Assembly (NCBI RefSeq): GCF_025989125.1
Contig: NZ_JAPDNR010000001.1
Coordinates: 7,118,087 to 7,182,086 of the forward strand
Direction: 5' to 3'
Source of the DNA: Chitinophaga nivalis
GTDB lineage: Bacteria; Bacteroidota; Bacteroidia; Chitinophagales; Chitinophagaceae
DNA length: 64,000 bases
Part shown: one piece after another, positions 1-7,562 of the stretch
How the letters are laid out: the number at the start of each line of letters is the position of its first letter
How positions within the stretch are numbered: the first letter of the stretch is position 1
Made by a program: the position numbers and the translations under genes
Notes under the pieces: model-generated
Database searches by the model: none
The model's input: only the letters and a program-made list of their open reading frames with translations
What the model was told of the DNA's origin: nothing

Positions 1-134
1 GTTGCCACTGCGATGATAGTAGCTATCAGCCGGGCTATCCGTCTGCGCCGGTTGGCACGGTGATATTCCAGCCATAGTAAGATACCTGACAATATCATGC
101 CTGTTACGATGATGATAATATGCCAGCTGTTCAT
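1..134 (-). CDS. Partial membrane protein, N-terminus only
   Basis: Seen: an open frame begins with an ATG at 134-132 that overlaps the TGA of the DUF4175 gene (ATGA overlap) and runs off the left edge. The visible 44 residues start MNSWHIIIIVTGMILSGIL, one hydrophobic helix, then an Arg-rich stretch (HRANRRRRIARL), as in a membrane-anchored protein with a cytoplasmic basic flank. Inferred: it is the fifth gene of the MoxR/DUF58/BatA/DUF4175 operon and is translationally coupled. Too little is present to name a family. Confidence 0.6.
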   Translation of the reverse strand, partial: MNSWHIIIIVTGMILSGILLWLEYHRANRRRRIARLIATIIAVA

Positions 135-2254
135 CGGTGTGTGGCTTTAAGGTTATTGAAATAACGGTCTGACAAACCTGTATCCGGCAAACGTTGTCCG
201 GCAGCCGGTTTACGCGCAGGAACGGGGAGCAGGTGTTGTAATCCCTGCTGCGCCAGGGTCAGGTCCTTCGCTGTTATACGGCCCCCTGTAATACGGTATA
301 AGGCTTCGAGCGCAGGCAGGTATAATGCAGGCGCTGCAGCCGCATGCGTACTCAATATCCCTGCCGCCTGCTGCAATACGGTCTGTTGTCCGGAGATAAC
401 ATCGGGCTTTCCCTGCGATAATACGGAGAGGGCTATACGTACTGCTTCCTGTTCATCTTTTGCCATCTTCGTCTCCTTCCGTATTGCCGGATTGATTTTA
501 TCCTGCTCACCGGTCAACCTTTTCTCTGGCTTCAATGGTGTTGTTTTTACGCCTGTTTTAGCCACAAACACACGCGACTGCTGCTGCAGGTCTTTTAACA
601 GGCGGAGCGCCTTATAGGCATAGGGCAATGCTTCCTGTGGCTTATACAACCGTAGCTGCAACTCCGATTTCCACATTTCCGTCAGGGTATTTTTCAATTG
701 TTGTTTTACATGGATGTCCAGGAAGGTGGCATCTTCTGCATTATCATGTTTATCGGTAAACTGATCCAGTATACCGGCGGCATCTCCGAATGAGGCAGGC
801 GTATCTTCTGTAGCGCCGTGATCATGGCCATGATCGTGCTCATGCTCTCCTTCCGCTGCCACCCTTGGGTCTCCGATATTCGACTCCGATTCCTCTCCCA
901 GGAATTTTCCGTAACGCAACCGCAATAATTTCTGATCGGTACCCAGCTCATTACTGCGGGCATTAAACCGTTCTTTTCCCAGCGTGTCTCTTTCCCGGAT
1001 CAGCTGTTCTGCATCCATGATGATTTGTCGCTGGCTCCGGAAATATTCCGGTTTGAAATTCACGCCATTGACCAGGCCTTCCATACTAAAGAGTTGCGCA
1101 GTATCAGGCAAGGTGATGATATAAATGTCGGAGCGGGTTTGTTGCAAGCGGGTATCTGTAGCAGCCACATAAAAGTAGCATTCGTCGCCAGGCTTCATAC
1201 CCAGGCTGGTCAGCTGCAACAAGCGGTTCAACCGGTAGTGCGCCTCCTGTCGCTGCAGGTTACCATCCAGTGCAATCCGCTGCTCCCGGAAGCGAACCGC
1301 TTCTCCGCTGCCGCTGGCAATAGTGACATTGATCCAGGCCTCCCGGATACCATAATCATCCGTCAGCTCCGTTTGTATATTCACTTTGGTGGATTGCCCG
1401 AATTCAATCACGGTATAAGGCGCCGGCGTCAATATCTTCACCACCGGCGGATGATCCGGCAATAGCTGCAACTGGTAACGTTCAGACAAAGTATGATTCA
1501 GCTGTACCTGATAAAATCCGGAGCGGCGCATTAACCGGGTAGCCGTCCACGTAGTGCTGTCTTTATCCGGTTGTAATGACAGGGTGGTGCTATCGTTGAA
1601 TAGTAGTACCAACCGGGTCACCGGTATATTGGTCTGCAGTTTCCAATACAGCTGTGCACTGTCTTCTGCGGTAATATGAAAGGAATGTTGTTCCCGCACT
1701 GCCTTGCGGGTATAGGCCGGTGGCCGGATTTGTATTTGTACCGCCGTCATGCCCGGTATTGTTTTTTCTGCAGGCACAATCGCCTTTCCCTGCTGTAGTA
1801 ACGTATCTTTCCATGCAGACCGCTGCACCGCATAATAGAGTACGATGCCAGCCACCAATGCTCCACCGGCCAGCAGGGCAGCCCTTTTCAGTGGCCGGTA
1901 GAAAGCAGCGGGCAGCTGCAGTTGTTCCAGTACGGTCGCTACCTTACGGGCCTGTAACTGTTCCAGCAAACTGCCGTTATCAGCAGACCGGAGTAATAAA
2001 CCGGTACTGTCTTCCAGCGCCGGAAAAGTCTGATCCAGATAACGGGCTACTTCTGCAGGCCGTAATTCCCAGGGGCGTTTATAGCCTATCCGGATACCCA
2101 GCAACAGCACTCCTGCGCCGATGCTATATAACGGATATAGCAGCAACAGCGGCAGCGCCACTGCCAGCGACAGCAATACGGTGGTACACCATTGCAGCCT
2201 TATCCAGCGGGAACGGATGCGCTCAATCATCGTATGTACCTGTCCGTTAGCCAT
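131..2254 (-). CDS. DUF4175-family membrane protein
   Basis: A 707-residue protein resembling the DUF4175 proteins found with MoxR/DUF58 genes in Bacteroidota. Two hydrophobic segments lie near the N-terminus (about 25-55) and another at about 125-145, followed by a large extracytoplasmic region. A His/Asp/Glu-rich run (EHEHDHGHDHG, about residue 470) could bind metal. The start overlaps the end of the BatA-like gene by 8 bases, so the two are probably translated together. The molecular function is unknown; the operon context suggests an envelope-associated complex served by a MoxR ATPase. Family call from sequence memory, function inferred. Confidence 0.75.
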   Translation of the reverse strand: MANGQVHTMIERIRSRWIRLQWCTTVLLSLAVALPLLLLYPLYSIGAGVLLLGIRIGYKRPWELRPAEVARYLDQTFPALEDSTGLLLRSADNGSLLEQLQARKVATVLEQLQLPAAFYRPLKRAALLAGGALVAGIVLYYAVQRSAWKDTLLQQGKAIVPAEKTIPGMTAVQIQIRPPAYTRKAVREQHSFHITAEDSAQLYWKLQTNIPVTRLVLLFNDSTTLSLQPDKDSTTWTATRLMRRSGFYQVQLNHTLSERYQLQLLPDHPPVVKILTPAPYTVIEFGQSTKVNIQTELTDDYGIREAWINVTIASGSGEAVRFREQRIALDGNLQRQEAHYRLNRLLQLTSLGMKPGDECYFYVAATDTRLQQTRSDIYIITLPDTAQLFSMEGLVNGVNFKPEYFRSQRQIIMDAEQLIRERDTLGKERFNARSNELGTDQKLLRLRYGKFLGEESESNIGDPRVAAEGEHEHDHGHDHGATEDTPASFGDAAGILDQFTDKHDNAEDATFLDIHVKQQLKNTLTEMWKSELQLRLYKPQEALPYAYKALRLLKDLQQQSRVFVAKTGVKTTPLKPEKRLTGEQDKINPAIRKETKMAKDEQEAVRIALSVLSQGKPDVISGQQTVLQQAAGILSTHAAAAPALYLPALEALYRITGGRITAKDLTLAQQGLQHLLPVPARKPAAGQRLPDTGLSDRYFNNLKATHR

Positions 2255-3575
2255 GGGCCTCCTCCTTTCTTTTGCGCAACGACAGATATCTTTCTATACA
2301 AAATACCAGCAAGAGTAATATCCAGACCGTTTTTTCCTGATTGTCACTGATCGTAACAGGGTGCGTTATTTTGTCTGGCGTGATCAACACGGGTTGTAAT
2401 TGCACGGGATCTATGTTACGCCGATCATGGTGCCCCATAGCCGGCGCGGGAAACATCCACTGTAACAGGTATACCGGGAACTGCTCATTCCACACCCACT
2501 CACTCCAGGCAGGATGCAGGTGGGTATATAAAGTATCTCCTTTAGCCAGTAACGTATGGCCATAGCTATCTTTCAGCAAGGCATTATCATTAGCCGATGT
2601 TATGATTCGTTTGGTTACCGATATATCCCTACCGGCCCATACAGCACGGTCCTGATTTATTTTGCCGGCAGCATACACCACCTGGCGTGTAGCCTGTATT
2701 CCGGCTGGTACCGGTTGCTCAGACAGCCACCATAACCAGTCCTGTTCCTGTGGCAAGGTTTGTCCGGCTTTTACGAGGGTAATATTTATTTTACGCCGGG
2801 TGTATTGTTGCACCGCCTGTAAGGCCGCATACAGATAACTCGCATCAGCAGGATACTTTCCGGCGTATACCGTTACCCGGAGCGGCGGAGCAGCCGTTGC
2901 CGCAGTATCGTGATATTCATAGCGGGTACCTGTACCGGTACTATATCCTTGTAAGATCCGTGTTCCCCCATTTTCCAACGGATATTGCAACGCATCCCAG
3001 CGCTCTGCTGTATCTGTAAGGGCGGCGGTATACCAATGTAAATGCAACGGCAATACCGGCCGGTTGCCCTGAAATCGTCGTAGCTGCTGACCGGTAAAAA
3101 GATATACAGGAAGATCTCCCGGTATTTTTTTTGGAAGCAATTGCAAGGTTTGCCAATAAGGTAACTGCAGCGTGTCTGGTGACCAGGTACCCGGTGTGCT
3201 GCTTTCAAACGCCGTATCCCAGGCATGTAACTGGTAACCGGCCTGCAAAAGCGAATCTATTACCGGTTTAAAATGCGTGTAGGCAACCGGTTCCACCAGT
3301 ACCCAGCCTTTTTGGGTATGGGCTGTAAACGGGCGACGCCAGACCGGTTGTGATAGCAGTAACGCCAGCAGCAGGATCAGCAGGCAGCGCAGCAAAAGCA
3401 GCCACCATTCTGAAACCCGCTTACTACGTGCATGCTTTACCGTAGCGGCAGCCAACAACTGTATACTACCCACCTTCCGTACCCTGGCTGGCCGGCGGTG
3501 CCATAAATGTATAAATACCGGGATCGTGATCCCGGATACCAACAGCATCCATATGGGTTGTAACAGGTATAACAA
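2247..3575 (-). CDS. BatA-like protein with N-terminal double-transmembrane domain
   Basis: A 442-residue protein. The first 80 residues carry the two-helix module of the aerotolerance regulator N-terminal family (LQPIWMLLVSGITIPVFIHL, an RR-PARVRKVGSIQLL linker, then a Leu-rich helix at about 58-78). A last hydrophobic segment near 415-430 is followed by a basic tail. The middle is a periplasmic region of alpha/beta character without a clear vWA metal site. It lies 6 bases downstream of the DUF58 gene and overlaps the DUF4175 gene. In Bacteroidota such genes accompany MoxR and DUF58 in Bat-type operons linked to envelope stress. The N-terminal domain is clear; function is inferred. Confidence 0.8.
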   Translation of the reverse strand: MLYLLQPIWMLLVSGITIPVFIHLWHRRPARVRKVGSIQLLAAATVKHARSKRVSEWWLLLLRCLLILLLALLLSQPVWRRPFTAHTQKGWVLVEPVAYTHFKPVIDSLLQAGYQLHAWDTAFESSTPGTWSPDTLQLPYWQTLQLLPKKIPGDLPVYLFTGQQLRRFQGNRPVLPLHLHWYTAALTDTAERWDALQYPLENGGTRILQGYSTGTGTRYEYHDTAATAAPPLRVTVYAGKYPADASYLYAALQAVQQYTRRKINITLVKAGQTLPQEQDWLWWLSEQPVPAGIQATRQVVYAAGKINQDRAVWAGRDISVTKRIITSANDNALLKDSYGHTLLAKGDTLYTHLHPAWSEWVWNEQFPVYLLQWMFPAPAMGHHDRRNIDPVQLQPVLITPDKITHPVTISDNQEKTVWILLLLVFCIERYLSLRKRKEEAHG

Positions 3576-3581
3576 GCGTTA

Positions 3582-4466
3582 TTATCTTGGTTTATTACGC
3601 TGGTTTAAAAAATCCCGCAATGCCTTGTCCAGCGGTTCCTGCAGGAACAGGCTGCGGTAATGAATTCCTTTATTCAGCAACGTGGTTCTAAGCGTGTTGA
3701 TATATTCGTTTGTATTTTTCGTATAACCGTCTATGTTATGACCACCTTCCAGCATCACCAGCTCTCCCGTTTCCAGGTCTTCCACCGCATCGTATCCCCG
3801 GAAATTGCCTTTACACTCTTCCTCCCCTATCACGTGAAATACCAGTACTTCATGTCCGGAGTGAGCCAGTGTTTGCAGCAGCGTCGTAATTTCTCCGTTG
3901 CGTTCATAATAATCGGTGATGAACACCAGCAGCTGCCGGGTATGCGGGCCGGTAAACAGATTACGGTAAGCGGTGGGTGTAATAAAGGCGCCACCCGGTT
4001 GTATCTGCTCCAGCTGATAATAGAAGCGGGCCATGTGTTGCGCTTCGCGCCGGGGCAATAACGTCTGCAGGCCGGCATGGTGCAACACAGACAAGCCGGC
4101 TGCATCGCCCTGCAGGTGCGCCAGGTAGCCCAGTGAAGCTGTCAGGTAACGGGTGTACTCCATTTTAGTGATCCCCGCTTCTTCATGTAACATCGAGTTA
4201 CTGGCATCCACCAGGAAGTGTACCGATATGCTGGTTTCCATTTCTGATTCCCGGATGTAGTAACGATCGGATCTGGCATACATTTTCCAGTCGAGCCAGC
4301 GGAGGTCATCACCTGGCTGATAGCTGCGATACTGACTGAACTCCTGTCCGGCGCCTTTCAGCCTGCTGGCATGGATACCCGACATAAAACCGGCCACCAC
4401 TGTTTTAGCGGCGAGTGACAGGTCTTTAATAGCCAGTAGTGTTTTTGGTTGCAGCAGGCGGCTCAT
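3582..4466 (-). CDS. DUF58 domain protein
   Basis: A 294-residue DUF58 protein with a vWA-like fold. The diagnostic block YQPGDDLRWLDWKMYARSD occupies about residues 49-67, followed by the MIDAS-like DASNSM at 87-92 after a short hydrophobic strand. No transmembrane segment is obvious, so it is likely cytoplasmic or peripheral. It sits 5 bases downstream of the MoxR gene. In the MoxR/DUF58 family the ATPase is thought to act on the vWA partner to assemble or activate membrane complexes. The family assignment is strong; the client complex is unknown. Confidence 0.9.
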   Translation of the reverse strand: MSRLLQPKTLLAIKDLSLAAKTVVAGFMSGIHASRLKGAGQEFSQYRSYQPGDDLRWLDWKMYARSDRYYIRESEMETSISVHFLVDASNSMLHEEAGITKMEYTRYLTASLGYLAHLQGDAAGLSVLHHAGLQTLLPRREAQHMARFYYQLEQIQPGGAFITPTAYRNLFTGPHTRQLLVFITDYYERNGEITTLLQTLAHSGHEVLVFHVIGEEECKGNFRGYDAVEDLETGELVMLEGGHNIDGYTKNTNEYINTLRTTLLNKGIHYRSLFLQEPLDKALRDFLNQRNKPR

Positions 4467-4471
4467 ATCAA

Positions 4472-5470
4472 TCAGGATAAGCGGGTCACGGTACGTTCTA
4501 TCTGTTGCAGCAGTACGGCGGTTACTTTGTCAGGATATACCCCTTCTGCTTCTGCCCGGAAGTTCATCAGTATACGATGGCGTAATACCGGATAGGCCAT
4601 GACAGCAATATCATTCATGGTAACGGCATAACGGCCATGCAACAACGAAAATGCCTTGGCTGTCAGGATCAGTGCCTGTCCGGCGCGGGGACCGGCGCCC
4701 CACCTCACCCACTCCTTCACATAATCGATCGTTGTGGTATCCGGACGGGTAGCACGTACCAGCTTGCTCACATACTGGACCAGGTCGGCATCAATCGTTA
4801 CTTCCCTGACCAGCTGCTGTAATTGCTGTATTTCCGCAGCATCCAGCACCGGCTGTACCTGCGTGGTGCGGATACCGGTTGTACCGGATAAGATAGCTGT
4901 TTCTTCGTGTTCTGAAGGATAACCTATTTTGATGTACAGGAGAAAACGATCCAGCTGCGCTTCCGGCAGCGGATAGGTACCTGCCTGTTCAATCGGGTTC
5001 TGGGTAGCCAGTATAAAGAACGGTTTATCGAGTGCGTAGGTTTGTCCGGCATAGGTGATTTCCGCTTCCTGCATGGCTTCCAGCAGGGCCGCCTGTGTTT
5101 TGGGTGGCGTACGGTTAATTTCATCTGCCAGAATAATATTGGCAAACAACGGGCCTTTGTTGAATTTAAAGAAACGTTTGCCGGTAACATGGTCTTCTTC
5201 CAGTACTTCCGTGCCGATAATATCTGTTGGCATGAGATCAGGCGTAAACTGTATACGGCGGAACGACAAATGCAATGCCCGGGAAAGTGTGCGCACCAGC
5301 AACGTTTTAGCCAGTCCGGGTACGCCTTCGAGTAAACAATGGCCACCGGCCAGCAAGGCTACCAGTACTTCGTCCAGTACGGCTTCCTGCCCTACAATGA
5401 CTTTCTGTATTTCCTGTTTCAGCTGAGGGAGCTTTTCCAACAATCGTTGTAACGTGTTCTCATTAAGCAT
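4472..5470 (-). CDS. MoxR-family AAA+ ATPase
   Basis: A 332-residue AAA+ protein of usual MoxR length. Seen: Walker A GVPGLAKT (about 49-56), Walker B IILADE (112-117) continuing into the MoxR-typical NRTPPKTQAALLEAMQE, and sensor-1 ATQNP (155-159). MoxR ATPases are chaperone-like and typically sit directly upstream of vWA/DUF58 genes, as here. It is the first gene of a five-gene minus-strand operon with gaps or overlaps under 10 bases. The 118-base gap to the divergent DUF4159 gene must carry both promoters; it is AT-rich but no confident motif was assigned. Confidence 0.95.
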   Translation of the reverse strand: MLNENTLQRLLEKLPQLKQEIQKVIVGQEAVLDEVLVALLAGGHCLLEGVPGLAKTLLVRTLSRALHLSFRRIQFTPDLMPTDIIGTEVLEEDHVTGKRFFKFNKGPLFANIILADEINRTPPKTQAALLEAMQEAEITYAGQTYALDKPFFILATQNPIEQAGTYPLPEAQLDRFLLYIKIGYPSEHEETAILSGTTGIRTTQVQPVLDAAEIQQLQQLVREVTIDADLVQYVSKLVRATRPDTTTIDYVKEWVRWGAGPRAGQALILTAKAFSLLHGRYAVTMNDIAVMAYPVLRHRILMNFRAEAEGVYPDKVTAVLLQQIERTVTRLS

Positions 5471-5588
5471 AAGCAGTCTTTAAACCTGTCTCTTCGGAAT
5501 ATTCAAATAGGAAGAAGTTTTAAATTATAAATAAAAAGATGAAATTTAAAGAAAAAATAGACTGGCGGTAACAGCCAATGATAAACGC

Positions 5589-6209
5589 ATGCAAGGGAAT
5601 ACATTCACGTTTGTACGATTAAGATACCGTTCCGGCGACTGGGATACCGATCAGCGTATGCCGGCCAACATACTCAATTCATTGATTGAGTATACCACCA
5701 TCCCGGTAACACCGCAGGAAAAAGTAATTGATCTCAGCAGTCCGGAAATATTCCGGTATCCGTTCTGTTATCTGAGCGGACATAAACTGGTACAGTTTGA
5801 TACCGCAGAAGCGTCGAATTTCAAGCAATATGTACAACGGGGGGGCTTCGTGCTGGTAGATGATTGTAATCACGATATAGACGGCTTATTTGCCCGTTCG
5901 TTTGAAACGCAGATGAGTAAATTGTTTGGGCCCACTGCCTTAAAAAAGATACCTAATACCCATGCCATCTACAATAGCTTTTTTCATTTCGAAAAAGGAC
6001 CACCCAATACCACTTTTGAGTTGAACGGCTGGGGAGACGACCTGGTGCATGACTACCTGAAAGCCATTACCGTCAACGATCGTATCGGCGTATTATACAG
6101 CAACAAGGATTATGGCTGTGAATGGGATTATGATTTCCGCAACAAACGTTTTCTGGTAGAAGACAATACCAAATTCGGCGTTAATATTATCATGTACGCC
6201 ATGCAATAA
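5589..6209 (+). CDS. DUF4159 domain protein
   Basis: A 206-residue protein matching DUF4159: an FTFVRLRYRSGDWDTD start, the GHKLVQFD segment, RGGFVLVDDCNHD, and a C-terminal YSNKDYGCEWDY block. DUF4159 resembles a class I glutamine amidotransferase-like or GATase1-like fold; no enzyme activity is established. No signal peptide is visible from this start, although many homologues have a longer N-terminus. It is divergent from the MoxR operon, with which DUF4159 genes often co-occur, and it ends one base before the 3' end of the exosortase gene on the other strand, with no terminator between. Confidence 0.8.
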   Translation: MQGNTFTFVRLRYRSGDWDTDQRMPANILNSLIEYTTIPVTPQEKVIDLSSPEIFRYPFCYLSGHKLVQFDTAEASNFKQYVQRGGFVLVDDCNHDIDGLFARSFETQMSKLFGPTALKKIPNTHAIYNSFFHFEKGPPNTTFELNGWGDDLVHDYLKAITVNDRIGVLYSNKDYGCEWDYDFRNKRFLVEDNTKFGVNIIMYAMQ

Positions 6210-7562
6210 TCAGGGCATGCCCGGTATCAGCTTTGCCTGCAGCAACGCTTCTATTTTCTTATCCAGTATAGCCGGATTATCCGCCGTAATATTCACCAGA
6301 AAATACGGATGACCATTACGGAGGGCATCCCATCTCCATTCCAGCTGGCTACAGCTTTTCCGGTAGCCGTTGTCGTACCACCAGGCGGTATACAACGTAC
6401 TGTTCTCTTTCCGTAACAGGCCGGTATACATGGTAACACCATATTTCTTTTCTTCCTTCACCTGCTGAAAATCAAAACCACTTCCTTTCCAGCATATCAT
6501 CGGCTGATGATCTGTAAAATAAAATCCGGGAACCGGCTTCACATACACCAGGCTATGGGTGGCTACCATTTTGGTAATTCCTTCCGATAGTAAGGTGGTG
6601 GTATATTCCGGCAAGGTATTTACCCGTAGTGGTGAAGCATGGCTATCGGTAGCTACTGCCGGTGTTTTACAACAAACCAGCACCACGCCTATGCCAATGA
6701 TCCCTTGCAGGATATATCCGCGTTTATATCCGGGATGTTTTACCGGCGTTGCCCGACTGATTTGGCCGTAACGTTTCACCAGCCAGCCCGTACCTGCCAG
6801 TAGTGGCAGTATAACATAAAACAGCAACGAAAGGATGCCCATCAGCTCATGTGCCATGGTAGCCGGCGGATAACCAAATTGTACGAGACAAACAATCCGG
6901 GACAGGTTGGCCAGTATATTCAGTAACAGTACACCCGCCAGTAAAGCGGCCAGGAGATATAGCGGTAATTGTTGCTGATACCGGCGTTCATACCATCCTA
7001 CCAGCATCACTGCGCACAGGAATGACACCGTGAGCAGTTGCAATCCCATACAGGCAGTGTCTACACTGAACTCTTCGTTATGCAGGAGGATCATATTGCC
7101 GGAAGTAGTCACAGCCCCATTCAGTAACGACAATATTTTACCGGCAATACCGGTTAGCCATAAACGCAGCGGAAAGCTGAAGATACCGGCCGCATAATCC
7201 ATTGCCGGCGTAATCAGGATGGCGGTGATAAAGGTAAGCCGGTTCAGGCGGCCGTACCCATACTCTATGACAAAAAATACAGCCGCCGCCAGGGTCGCAT
7301 ATTTGAGGGTCATTACCGGCAACTGCCAGGTGAGCAACAACAATACGATGGCTACATATCCACATCGCGAACTCCCCTTCACGGTATTATCGATACGCAC
7401 CACGGTGAACAGGGTTATCAAGGCCAGCAGAAAAGCAGCGGTGCGCCAGGCAAAGTAATGTTGCAGCTGCCAGCAAGCCAGTACGATATACAGTAGCAGC
7501 CAACCGGCAGATAACCATTTACCCGTATTTATTTTTTTACGTATAGCCGGTAGTGTTAGCAT
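6210..7562 (-). CDS. xrtN: Exosortase N (XrtN) with C-terminal EpsI-like region
   Basis: A 450-residue polytopic membrane protein with about eight hydrophobic helices in the first 270 residues. The exosortase catalytic set is visible: Cys171 in DTACMGLQLL, Arg222 in LANLSRIVCL and His238 in ATMAHELMG. After residue about 280 there is a soluble extracytoplasmic EpsI-like domain. Exosortases are transpeptidase-like enzymes that process PEP-CTERM tails in the inner membrane. The ATG overlaps the stop of the upstream VIT gene by 7 bases, so enzyme and probable target are translated together, matching the known exosortase N / VIT protein pairing in Bacteroidota. Confidence 0.88.
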   Translation of the reverse strand: MLTLPAIRKKINTGKWLSAGWLLLYIVLACWQLQHYFAWRTAAFLLALITLFTVVRIDNTVKGSSRCGYVAIVLLLLTWQLPVMTLKYATLAAAVFFVIEYGYGRLNRLTFITAILITPAMDYAAGIFSFPLRLWLTGIAGKILSLLNGAVTTSGNMILLHNEEFSVDTACMGLQLLTVSFLCAVMLVGWYERRYQQQLPLYLLAALLAGVLLLNILANLSRIVCLVQFGYPPATMAHELMGILSLLFYVILPLLAGTGWLVKRYGQISRATPVKHPGYKRGYILQGIIGIGVVLVCCKTPAVATDSHASPLRVNTLPEYTTTLLSEGITKMVATHSLVYVKPVPGFYFTDHQPMICWKGSGFDFQQVKEEKKYGVTMYTGLLRKENSTLYTAWWYDNGYRKSCSQLEWRWDALRNGHPYFLVNITADNPAILDKKIEALLQAKLIPGMP

